Origin: an uncultured Sediminibacterium sp.
GTDB taxonomy: Bacteria; Bacteroidota; Bacteroidia; Chitinophagales; Chitinophagaceae
Direction of reading: 5' to 3'
Length of the DNA: 9,147 nt
NCBI GenBank assembly: GCA_937907555.1
Contig: CALEST010000225.1
Span: 1 to 9,147, forward strand
Shown: positions 1 to 5,506 of the stretch, one piece after another
How positions within the stretch are numbered: the stretch's first letter is position 1
Layout: each line of letters starts with the position of its first letter
Notes under the pieces: model-generated
The model's database searches: none
What the model was told of the DNA's origin: nothing
The model's input: only the letters and a program-made list of their open reading frames with translations
Made by a program: the position numbers and the translations under genes

Positions 1-1158
1 CGTTACAGACCTGTTGGAAACAATGCAGATTTAACCATTCCTTACGACAAAATGTTCTTAAGTAGCAATATCAACTCAAATGGTTTATTGCTGGAAGAGC
101 AAACTCAAAATACAGACCGTTATTTTGGTATTTCAGCCTTGAACAGCGGATACTTAATGTTCGACAATAAACTAAGCAATAGCTTAAGAGTGATCTGGGG
201 AGCCAGAGCAGAATTCTTTGAGCAATTCCTAAGCAGCCGTGACCTTGCTTTGAACAGAGTAAGAGTGAATACGCAGAAGTGGGATTTCTTACCTTCTTTG
301 AATATTACCAATAGTTTCAATAACCAACACCAGATTCGTTTTGCGGTATCTCAAACAGTTGCCCGTCCTGAGTTTCGTGAAATTGCACCCTTCCAGTTCT
401 TCGATTACGAAAGCATCTGGGGTATTGGCGGAGAAACATCTTTAAGAAGAACCAAGATCTTCAACGCAGATATCCGTTACGAATACTATCCTAAGTCTGG
501 TGAAATGATTTCAGTAGGGGTGTTCACTAAGAAATTCACCGATCCAATCGAGTTAAGAATGGACGGAGGTAGTAACGCAGACCGTTGGTTGTTCAGCTAT
601 ACCAATGCAGCTTCAGCAACCTTAGTAGGAGCAGAGGTAGAAATTAGAAAAGGAATGGACTTTGTAAGTGACAAGTTAAAAGACTTCACTTTCATAGGTA
701 ACGTAACTGTTTTAAAATCTACTGTAAAATTGAATTCTACACAGGCAAGCGGCAAGGAAACTACACAGAACAGACCTTTGTTTGGTCAGTCTCCTTACTT
801 AATTAATGCAGGTTTCCAGTACACGAATACAGAAAAAGGATTCAATGCTTCTATCTTATACAATAGACAGGGACCAAGATTGTCGTTGGTAGGAGATCCA
901 GATGGAGCTGGTTTCTATGATATCTATGAAAAGAGCAGAAACCTGTTAGATGTACAAGTGTCTAAGAAAGTACTGAACAATGCAGGAGAGTTTAAACTTA
1001 CCGTATCTGATATTTTCAATAACCAATTTGCCTTCTACGATAATGCAGACAGCAAGCCGGGATACAGTTATGCTGCAGGGGACAGAATCAACTATGCATA
1101 CAGACCAGGAACAACCGTAACCGTATCATTCAGCTACGATATCAATTTTAAAAAGTAG
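1..1158 (+). CDS. TonB-dependent outer-membrane receptor, C-terminal part (5' end outside window)
   Basis: The reading frame is open from the first base, so this is the end of a longer gene; the ATG at 52 is internal. The visible 385 residues alternate polar and aromatic/hydrophobic residues, as in transmembrane beta strands. They contain the 'SQTVARPEFREIAPF' stretch followed by 'FDYESIWGIGG', an arrangement I recognise from the barrel of Bacteroidota TonB-dependent receptors. The last strand ends in VSFSYDINFKK. Such receptors import substrates across the outer membrane using TonB energy. The plug and any carboxypeptidase-like N-terminal domain would lie upstream of the window. A lipoprotein gene follows 53 bases later on the same strand with no terminator between, so the two probably form one operon. 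The substrate cannot be read from this part. Family assignment is fairly sure; specificity is unknown. Confidence 0.88.
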   Translation, partial: RYRPVGNNADLTIPYDKMFLSSNINSNGLLLEEQTQNTDRYFGISALNSGYLMFDNKLSNSLRVIWGARAEFFEQFLSSRDLALNRVRVNTQKWDFLPSLNITNSFNNQHQIRFAVSQTVARPEFREIAPFQFFDYESIWGIGGETSLRRTKIFNADIRYEYYPKSGEMISVGVFTKKFTDPIELRMDGGSNADRWLFSYTNAASATLVGAEVEIRKGMDFVSDKLKDFTFIGNVTVLKSTVKLNSTQASGKETTQNRPLFGQSPYLINAGFQYTNTEKGFNASILYNRQGPRLSLVGDPDGAGFYDIYEKSRNLLDVQVSKKVLNNAGEFKLTVSDIFNNQFAFYDNADSKPGYSYAAGDRINYAYRPGTTVTVSFSYDINFKK

Positions 1159-1211
1159 TTCAATCAAGACAATTTCAACAACTGAGAATAAAAAATCTTA
1201 AAACCAAACAA

Positions 1212-2579
1212 ATGAAAAAGCTTACTCAAATTTTTATCGCAGGAGCCTTAGCGCTAACCGCAACTTCTTGCGTGAAAGTAAACTTTGAAGATCCCATTGC
1301 CAACACCGGAACCGGTGCCAATTCGGACGATCCCAACACAACCAGAATCTTAAAAGGTTCTTATGAAAGAAGCATTACATTAACGGGTGGTACGTATACC
1401 ATTCAGGGATATGTGTACTTTCAGCAGGGTGCTACATTAACCATTCCTGCAGGAACCATTTTAAAGAGCGATATTTCACAGAAGGGAGCGCTGATTATTG
1501 AACGAGGTGCAAAGATTGAAGCAAACGGAACAGCGAGCAACCCCATTGTATTTACCTCCGGTAAGGCAGCAGGATCCAGATTACGTGGAGACTGGGGTGG
1601 CGTTATCTTGTTAGGTAATGCACCAACGAACAGACCTTTATCACCTGCTCCTTTAGTTGAAGGTGGAGTAGACAGAAGATATGGCGGTACCACAGCAAAC
1701 GACAACTCTGGAACAATGCGTTATGTGCGTATTGAATTCGCAGGAATCGCAGCAGAACCTGGAAGCGAAATTAATGGATTAACACTGGGGGGTGTTGGTT
1801 CAGGAACTACACTTGAATATATCCAGGTTTCTTACGGAAACGATGATGCGTATGAGTTTTTCGGTGGTACCGTAAATGCAAAATACCTGGTGTCTTATGC
1901 AACATCAGATGATGATTACGATTTTGATTTTGGCTATACTGGAAAAATTCAGTTTGCAGTAGCACAGCGTCGTCCTGAAATCGGCGATACGGATGCAGGT
2001 AATGGCGTAGAAGCAGATAACGATGGATCTGGTACTTCTGCTCAACCTTACACACGCCCAGTGTTGAGCAATTTTACCTGGATAGGTTCTAATGGTGCAC
2101 CGAATACACAGGCCAATGAAAACTTTGCGAACAGATGGAGAAGAGCGGTACGTTTCTCCGTACGCAACTCTATTATGATGGGCTTCCCTAAAGGTGGATT
2201 CTCTATGGAATCTGCTTTAACTGGAACTGCTTTCAACAACGATTCATCTGAATTCAGAAATAACCTGGTACATGCTTTAGCCGATGCCTATAAAGTAGAC
2301 GCTTCAGCAGGTGGCATTATCACCGCTGCACAAGTGAAAACCAAGGCAGAAGCCAATGGTGGTATCACTTACACGAATGCAGCAGATATTATGTTGACTG
2401 CTCCGTTTAACGTTGATGCGCCGAATTATTTACCAATGACAGGTTCACCAGCATTAACAGGGGCCAGCTTTACAGGTGCTGATGCATTCTTTACAGCAGT
2501 AGCTTATCGTGGTGCATTTGGAACTTCCAACTGGTTAACCGGTTGGGCAAGCTTTACCCCACAAACCAACCCTTACTAA
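1212..2579 (+). CDS. Beta-rich (probable right-handed beta-helix) lipoprotein paired with a TonB receptor
   Basis: A 455-residue exported protein. Residues 1-20 form a lipoprotein signal peptide (MKK, hydrophobic core, lipobox TATSC with Cys20), so the mature protein is membrane-anchored. From about residue 60 it is rich in Gly, Thr, Asn and short beta segments ('ATLTIPAGTILKSD', 'GDWGGVILLGNAPTN', 'LEYIQVSYGNDDAYEFFGGT'), which suggests a parallel beta-helix. An acidic patch at about 232-239 (SDDDYDFD) could bind calcium or another cation. I recognise this as a widespread Bacteroidota family usually left as hypothetical. Position directly behind the receptor, and a shared downstream terminator, suggest that it works with the receptor at the cell surface, for example in substrate capture. 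I see no type IX C-terminal sorting domain. Function is inferred only from context. Confidence 0.82.
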   Translation: MKKLTQIFIAGALALTATSCVKVNFEDPIANTGTGANSDDPNTTRILKGSYERSITLTGGTYTIQGYVYFQQGATLTIPAGTILKSDISQKGALIIERGAKIEANGTASNPIVFTSGKAAGSRLRGDWGGVILLGNAPTNRPLSPAPLVEGGVDRRYGGTTANDNSGTMRYVRIEFAGIAAEPGSEINGLTLGGVGSGTTLEYIQVSYGNDDAYEFFGGTVNAKYLVSYATSDDDYDFDFGYTGKIQFAVAQRRPEIGDTDAGNGVEADNDGSGTSAQPYTRPVLSNFTWIGSNGAPNTQANENFANRWRRAVRFSVRNSIMMGFPKGGFSMESALTGTAFNNDSSEFRNNLVHALADAYKVDASAGGIITAAQVKTKAEANGGITYTNAADIMLTAPFNVDAPNYLPMTGSPALTGASFTGADAFFTAVAYRGAFGTSNWLTGWASFTPQTNPY

Positions 2580-2614
2580 TTATTGGCGTTTTATAACAGT
2601 TTAAGTTAAGAACG

Positions 2615-2641
2615 GGTCCCATTTCTATGGGACCTTTTTTT
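2615..2641 (+). terminator. Intrinsic terminator after the receptor/lipoprotein pair
   Basis: A perfect 8-bp stem, GGTCCCAT (2615-2622) with ATGGGACC (2627-2634), is closed by a TTCT tetraloop and followed at once by seven T residues. It sits 36 bases after the lipoprotein stop codon and is a textbook Rho-independent terminator for + strand transcription. Confidence 0.93.
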
Positions 2642-2690
2642 GGTGCAGCTCGGCGCGGTGGACGCCGTGGAAATCAAGGGGGCGAGGTCT
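2642..2690. repeat. G+C-rich intergenic hairpin element, left copy (tentative)
   Basis: This short stretch between the terminator and the next promoter is far richer in G+C than its surroundings. It contains CGGCG (2651-2655) able to pair with CGCCG (2663-2667). Its core GGCGCGGTG (2652-2660) is the exact reverse complement of CACCGCGCC (5027-5035) in the other G+C-rich spacer of this window. The open frame that crosses it into the next gene has no coding look. It may be a copy of a dispersed intergenic repeat. Two copies in one window are weak evidence. Confidence 0.35.
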
Positions 2691-2703
2691 TGTGTCAAAT
2701 TTG

Positions 2704-2711
2704 TAAATTTG
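2704..2711 (+). promoter_or_regulatory. Possible -7 promoter element (TAAATTTG)
   Basis: TAAATTTG fits the Bacteroidota -7 consensus TAnnTTTG and lies 22 bases before the ATG of the lipoprotein gene at 2734. It directly follows the near-identical octamer CAAATTTG (2696-2703). No TTG/TTTG -33 element is visible at the usual distance, so the call rests on the -7 match and on the need for a new promoter after the terminator. Confidence 0.35.
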
Positions 2712-2733
2712 TTAAAAAAATATACCGATAGTA

Positions 2734-3357
2734 ATGAACATATACTTCAAGCGTATTTTTTCTCGATTTTTTGTTTTTGCAACATTAAGTTTTGGGGCTG
2801 TTGGGATTATAACTGGCTGTAATGGCGGAGGCTCTGATAAAGTTAGTGGCAACGGAACAGTTACAGATTCTAACGGCATTTCCAGCGAAGCTGCAAAATC
2901 GCTTCAACTTAATTCAACACAAGTAAAAACCCAAACAGCAGCGGATATAGCTGGTCTACGCGGAGCGGACAGTGTGCAAATTTTATTCTTCACAGATCCG
3001 TACGGAAAAGACTCATTGAGATACACACGCTTTTTCAAGCATTATAATTCAAGTGATACCGCCATTTTAAATCCCTTACTGCAAAATCTGGACAAGCTTT
3101 TTGTTTTGCGTACTGAAGTAATGAATTGCCGTTCAGAAGGGAAGTTGTTTTTCTTTAAAGGGGACCAGGAGTTGAAGACGGTTTATTTTAATACTGGAGG
3201 TAATGCCAAAGCTGGTGCTAGCAACAATGAAAACTGTAGGTTCCTCTACTTTATAAAAGATGGCGGATTTTACTACGTTCCTGTCAATGCAGAAATTGCG
3301 GCAATGCTAAATAAGCTTAAGCCAATGTCTAAGAAGCCGGTAGCAGAGGTGAATTAA
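2734..3357 (+). CDS. Lipoprotein of unknown function
   Basis: This 207-residue protein begins with basic residues and a hydrophobic stretch ending in the lipobox IITGC, with Cys29 as the expected lipidated residue. A Gly/Ser/Asn-rich linker follows (about 30-55). The rest (about 75-195) has mixed helix and strand character, with segments such as 'VQILFFTDPYG', 'GKLFFFKGDQELKTVYFN' and 'CRFLYFIKDGGFYYVPV'. Cys132 and Cys168 could form a disulfide after export. I do not recognise the family. The gene stands alone between a terminator and a convergent broken toxin gene that ends 10 bases away. The alternative frame over its start (ATG at 2640) crosses the G+C-rich spacer and lacks a signal peptide, so the ATG at 2734 is preferred. 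Confidence 0.75.
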   Translation: MNIYFKRIFSRFFVFATLSFGAVGIITGCNGGGSDKVSGNGTVTDSNGISSEAAKSLQLNSTQVKTQTAADIAGLRGADSVQILFFTDPYGKDSLRYTRFFKHYNSSDTAILNPLLQNLDKLFVLRTEVMNCRSEGKLFFFKGDQELKTVYFNTGGNAKAGASNNENCRFLYFIKDGGFYYVPVNAEIAAMLNKLKPMSKKPVAEVN

Positions 3358-3367
3358 GCAAGCAGTT

Positions 3368-3639
3368 CTAAATCATAAAGCCCATAACCAGGGCTAAGTT
3401 TCGCCTAAGTTTCCTTTTTTCTTCAAAGTCTAATTCACCTACTTTTTTTATCAGTGCCTCGGTATTTATAGCGGTTACTTGGTCTATAAGAACAGTGAAT
3501 TCTCCAAAATCGTAAACATATGTACTCATTCGCAATACAAAGCAACGCGGCGTGAACATTTTAGATAAGGGGCAGACTAAGGCAGATACAGGGTTTTTAG
3601 TATTCATGTAATTATGTTAGGCCACTCGTAGGTTTTCAT
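3368..3639 (-). pseudogene. MazF/PemK-type toxin remnant, catalytic N-terminal part deleted
   Basis: The longest open piece (ATG at 3607, 79 residues) matches the middle and end of MazF/PemK ribonucleases. 'NPVSALVCPLSKM' corresponds to the conserved 'P..LVCPLTTK' strand; 'TVLIDQVTAINTEALIKKVGEL' corresponds to the highly conserved 'V.IDQIRAID..RLIKKIG.L'; a C-terminal helix follows. The family usually begins with a G-(E/D)-I-(Y/W) strand and a loop carrying the 'RPVVV' arginine; both are absent. Instead, 10 bases after the upstream antitoxin stop, there is an ATG (3639) encoding MKTYEW and a stop after 11 codons, in another frame and overlapping the second ATG as ATGA. MKTYEW looks like a true toxin start. 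The simplest reading is a deletion of about 20-30 codons with a frameshift. The gene is probably inactive, although the 79-residue piece could still be made. Family match is by eye. Confidence 0.72.
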
Positions 3640-3649
3640 ATACTTTTTT

Positions 3650-3940
3650 TTAGAACTCCTGTGTTAGCGTAATCGTATTTAGCTCCTCCAATTCCTTTAT
3701 AATAAATCTATAATAGGGGGTAGTTTCAAAGTTTTCGAATGCAATTTGTTCTTTGACCATTTTATAACGCTGGTAATGATTGAAAGCGTCAATGGCGAGA
3801 TTAATGTAATTGTTTCTGTTAATTTTTAGCCGCTCTCTAACGGCTTCCATATTGTCAAATACAGTTGGATTTAGTTTCAGTGAAACTGGAATCATCTTAG
3901 ATGGGGATACTTCTTCGAAGTCGGGTTTAAATCTAGCCAT
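3650..3940 (-). CDS. Ribbon-helix-helix antitoxin-like protein next to the mazF remnant
   Basis: A 96-residue protein from the ATG at 3940. A GTG at 3946 adds two residues, and an AAGGA-like sequence is better spaced for that start, so the start is uncertain. Residues about 15-55 show the RHH pattern: a strand 'MIPVSLKLNP', then two helices 'FDNMEAVRERLKI' and 'NRNNYINLAIDAFNHY'. This fold binds DNA as a dimer. The C-terminal tail (about 60-96), with several acids and aromatics, would be the toxin-binding part. The gene sits just upstream of the MazF/PemK-type remnant, the usual antitoxin-toxin order, so it was probably the cognate antitoxin and autoregulator. It looks intact while its partner is broken. 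TATATC repeats upstream may be its operator. Confidence 0.78.
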   Translation of the reverse strand: MARFKPDFEEVSPSKMIPVSLKLNPTVFDNMEAVRERLKINRNNYINLAIDAFNHYQRYKMVKEQIAFENFETTPYYRFIIKELEELNTITLTQEF

Positions 3941-4203
3941 GGACACTTATGTTTCCTTTTTGAAAATTTGACAAAAAATATATCAATAGTATATCACAGG
4001 GTTTATTTGCTACCATTTTAAAGGTTCAATTCTTGTGAACATATTCGATTGGTATATCTTTTGAGACATTTTCCCAATTCGCAAGGATCATTTTACCCCC
4101 CTAAATTCTTTTATTGATATCTATTGGAGAAGAAAGTTAATACTGATAAAAGCTTTTGTATGTGTATTTATACGTAAGAAGCGAATTTTTAAACCTGTTG
4201 GAG
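3941..4203. other. A+T-rich spacer between the two toxin-antitoxin units
   Basis: No convincing gene is seen in these 263 bases. They hold three copies of TATATC (3979-3984, 3990-3995, 4053-4058), a run of six C at about 4096-4101, and on the - strand a 21-codon open frame (ATG at 4091, stop ending at 4026; begins MILANWENVSKDIP) preceded by a G-rich run. The short frame may be a gene remnant or chance. No clear hairpin terminator follows the PIN toxin gene. Confidence 0.5.
3979..3995 (-). promoter_or_regulatory. Candidate operator of the RHH/mazF-remnant unit
   Basis: TATATC occurs twice as a direct repeat with starts 11 bases apart (3979, 3990), about one helical turn. The pair begins about 39 bases upstream of the antitoxin start and overlaps a near-match to the -7 element (TATTTTTTG on the - strand, one base too long). 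RHH regulators often bind short repeats with this spacing. The motif is A+T-rich in an A+T-rich spacer, so chance is possible. Confidence 0.28.
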
Positions 4204-4623
4204 TTATGAAATTTCTTCTAAGAATTCTTTAGGGGTATAAACGGGTAAGGTAGGACTGCTTTGTTTTTGCAAATTTTTATCTCTAGAGATAAAGTAGTCT
4301 ATATTGTAGTGCATCGCTGTAAAGTATTGCAATGCATCTTCTATATCAGTTAGTTTAGAATGCAGTGCATTTACCACAATTTCATGTGGTATATCTATGA
4401 CAGTAACATCTGTAAGGATAGTAAGTATTAGTTCTTTGGCTTTCGCACTCCCAAATGCCTTCGTAAGCCAATAACCTAATGTATGTACAATTGAGGGCGT
4501 AATGAATGCTTCTATTGTTCCCTCTACTGCTAATGAAACTATTTTCCCAGATTGAGCAAAGTCCGCTCTTTTCATTGTGATATCTAACAAGATATTTGCA
4601 TCAAGAAATACTTTAGAAGCCAT
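4204..4623 (-). CDS. PIN-domain ribonuclease, VapC-like toxin
   Basis: A 139-residue single-domain protein of usual VapC size. The PIN acidic residues are visible: Asp8 in 'VFLDANILLD', Glu95/Asp96 in 'TDIEDALQYFTA', and Asp115 in 'DYFISRDKNL'. The 'EDALQYFTA...DYFISRD.NL' arrangement is typical of Bacteroidota PIN toxins. PIN toxins are metal-dependent RNases, usually cutting tRNA or rRNA when free of antitoxin. The central acid of helix 3 is not obvious (the segment reads IVHTLGYWL), which I believe is common in this subgroup. The start codon lies inside the end of the upstream antitoxin gene (11-base overlap), so translation is probably coupled. It appears intact. The exact RNA target cannot be inferred. 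Confidence 0.88.
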   Translation of the reverse strand: MASKVFLDANILLDITMKRADFAQSGKIVSLAVEGTIEAFITPSIVHTLGYWLTKAFGSAKAKELILTILTDVTVIDIPHEIVVNALHSKLTDIEDALQYFTAMHYNIDYFISRDKNLQKQSSPTLPVYTPKEFLEEIS

Positions 4624-4855
4624 ATTTCTTTGCGTTTTCTTTATAATATAGTTCTTTTAAGTCTGCATCTTGTGGAATATCTGGTTTTTCTAATTTTTCA
4701 ACCAAGTCTAGTATGGATTTTCGTTTCGCTGGTTTTGTTATTTTTTTAAAATAAGTTTCAACCAGGTCAGATACACTTCTATTTTGTTTAGTCGCATATG
4801 CTTTTGCATCTTCCAAAACTGCATTGTCAATGGTTATATTTAATCTGGCTTTCAT
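4613..4855 (-). CDS. RHH antitoxin (DUF6364-like) of the PIN toxin
   Basis: An 80-residue protein. Residues 1-38 form the RHH DNA-binding part: the strand 'KARLNITID', then helix 'AVLEDAKAYATKQ', turn 'NRSVSD', and helix 'LVETYFKKIT'. The Lys/Pro-rich tail (about 41-80) should wrap the toxin. The pattern resembles DUF6364-family antitoxins, commonly paired with PIN toxins in Bacteroidota. The order antitoxin then toxin and the 11-base overlap support a two-gene operon. Two near-identical sites upstream (4881-4893, 4900-4912) are good candidates for autorepression, and a -7 element lies 15 bases before the start codon. Confidence 0.87.
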   Translation of the reverse strand: MKARLNITIDNAVLEDAKAYATKQNRSVSDLVETYFKKITKPAKRKSILDLVEKLEKPDIPQDADLKELYYKENAKKYGF

Positions 4856-4869
4856 TAGGTAAATATAAA

Positions 4870-4877
4870 CAAAAATA
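4870..4877 (-). promoter_or_regulatory. -7 element of the antitoxin/PIN toxin operon (TATTTTTG)
   Basis: On the - strand this reads TATTTTTG, an exact match to TAnnTTTG, 14 bases before the antitoxin ATG (first base 4855). Transcription would start only about 8-11 bases before the gene. No -33 TTG is seen at the usual distance. The same octamer occurs at a similar distance before the XRE gene at 8008. Confidence 0.42.
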
Positions 4878-4880
4878 TAA

Positions 4881-4912
4881 TAATGCGCATAAAATTAAAT
4901 TATGCGTATAAA
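4881..4912 (-). promoter_or_regulatory. Paired operator-like sites upstream of the PIN operon
   Basis: Two 13-base sites, TAATGCGCATAAA (4881-4893) and TTATGCGTATAAA (4900-4912), lie 19 bases apart and differ at 3 positions. Each is centred on a palindrome or near-palindrome (ATGCGCAT, ATGCGTAT) in otherwise A+T-rich DNA. They lie immediately upstream of the -7 element, where a bound repressor would block RNA polymerase. This fits autoregulation by the RHH antitoxin; binding is inferred. Confidence 0.5.
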
Positions 4913-4956
4913 TACTTATTCAACTTTTGTTACACAAGTCCTTAGGATAATTTCGG

Positions 4957-4964
4957 TATCTTTG
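4957..4964 (+). promoter_or_regulatory. -7 promoter element (TATCTTTG) for the DUF983 gene
   Basis: TATCTTTG matches TAnnTTTG exactly and is followed by C, in a context (TTCGGTATCTTTGC) very like other Bacteroidota promoters. It would give a leader of about 80 bases before the ATG at 5051. The nearest upstream TTG (4927-4929) is 27 bases away, longer than usual. Confidence 0.5.
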
Positions 4965-4986
4965 CTGTGCAAACATCAAAATATTT

Positions 4987-5037
4987 GCTGCAGCGCGTCA
5001 CAAGGGTGTGCGAAGTAATGCGGGCGCACCGCGCCCC
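4987..5037. repeat. G+C-rich hairpin element in the DUF983 leader, right copy (tentative)
   Basis: A G+C-rich island in an A+T-rich spacer. It holds a perfect palindrome GCTGCAGC (4987-4994) and a strong hairpin GGGCGC (5022-5027)-ACC-GCGCCC (5031-5036). An alternative pairing is GGTGTGC (5005-5011) with GCGCACC (5024-5030), with one G-T wobble. The two pairings exclude each other because they share 5024-5027. The hairpin ends 14 bases before the start codon. It shares a 9-base core in inverted orientation with the island at 2642-2690. No downstream T run makes a terminator unlikely. Confidence 0.42.
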
Positions 5038-5050
5038 AAAATAGCAGTTT

Positions 5051-5506
5051 ATGGATCTTAAGAAAACCTATCTAGTAAGTGCCCTATCCAATAAGTGCCC
5101 AAGGTGCCGGGAAGGAGAATTATTCGTTCGAAATTCTGCGTATGGACTTAAGGGGAGTGCTACAGAAATGCACGAAACCTGTCCGGTTTGTCACCAGCCT
5201 ACTGAAATTGAAGTTGGATTTTACTATGGTACGGGCTATGTTAGCTATGCCCTTTCTGTTGCTTTAACCGTGAGTACATTTGTTGCCTGGAAAGTATTAA
5301 TCGGCATGACTTTCGATATTGATGATAACCGCATTTTTTACTGGCTGGGTACCAATATTGCCATCCTGTTTTTATTACAACCTGTTTTGATGCGACTGGC
5401 CAGAAGCCTCTGGTTAAGCTGGTTTGTTAAATACGAACCCAACTGGAAGAACAAGCCTTTAAAAGCTCCGGAGCGTATTAATAAGGATCAGTTTGCGAAT
5501 TGGTAA
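5051..5506 (+). CDS. DUF983 family membrane protein
   Basis: A 151-residue protein with the DUF983 layout. A first zinc-ribbon-like pair, Cys16/Cys19 in 'NKCPRCREGELF', is followed by a second, Cys44/Cys47 in 'ETCPVCHQPTEIEVGFYYG'. Two hydrophobic segments follow (about 62-85 and 97-115) and then a basic tail (about 116-151). The four cysteines could bind a metal on the cytoplasmic face; the two helices anchor the protein in the inner membrane. The biochemical role of DUF983 proteins is unknown to me. The gene has its own likely promoter and converges with murF, with stop codons touching. The alternative frame starting at 5079 is a shadow. Start choice at 5051 fits the family's N-terminus. 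Confidence 0.88.
   Translation: MDLKKTYLVSALSNKCPRCREGELFVRNSAYGLKGSATEMHETCPVCHQPTEIEVGFYYGTGYVSYALSVALTVSTFVAWKVLIGMTFDIDDNRIFYWLGTNIAILFLLQPVLMRLARSLWLSWFVKYEPNWKNKPLKAPERINKDQFANW

Noticed and set aside
1421..2239. Three - strand open frames opposite the beta-helix lipoprotein gene
   Set aside because: They reflect the codon pattern of the real gene on the other strand, with no motifs, signals or plausible start context of their own.
2615..2641. Hairpin considered as a regulatory RNA element
   Set aside because: The perfect stem, tetraloop and immediate T run are fully explained by an intrinsic terminator.
2640..2822. 60-codon + strand open frame across the terminator tail and the start of the lipoprotein gene
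   Set aside because: It crosses the G+C-rich spacer and the promoter region, overlaps the better lipoprotein frame and has no recognisable protein features.
3379..3395. Stem AGCCC/GGGCT with a 7-base loop as a terminator between the lipoprotein and the mazF remnant
   Set aside because: The stem has only five pairs, no T run follows directly on either strand, and it lies inside the remnant's coding end.
3394..3412. Short tandem repeat of CTAAGTTTC
   Set aside because: It lies within the Lys/Arg/Leu-rich C-terminal helix codons of the toxin remnant and is explained by that coding sequence.
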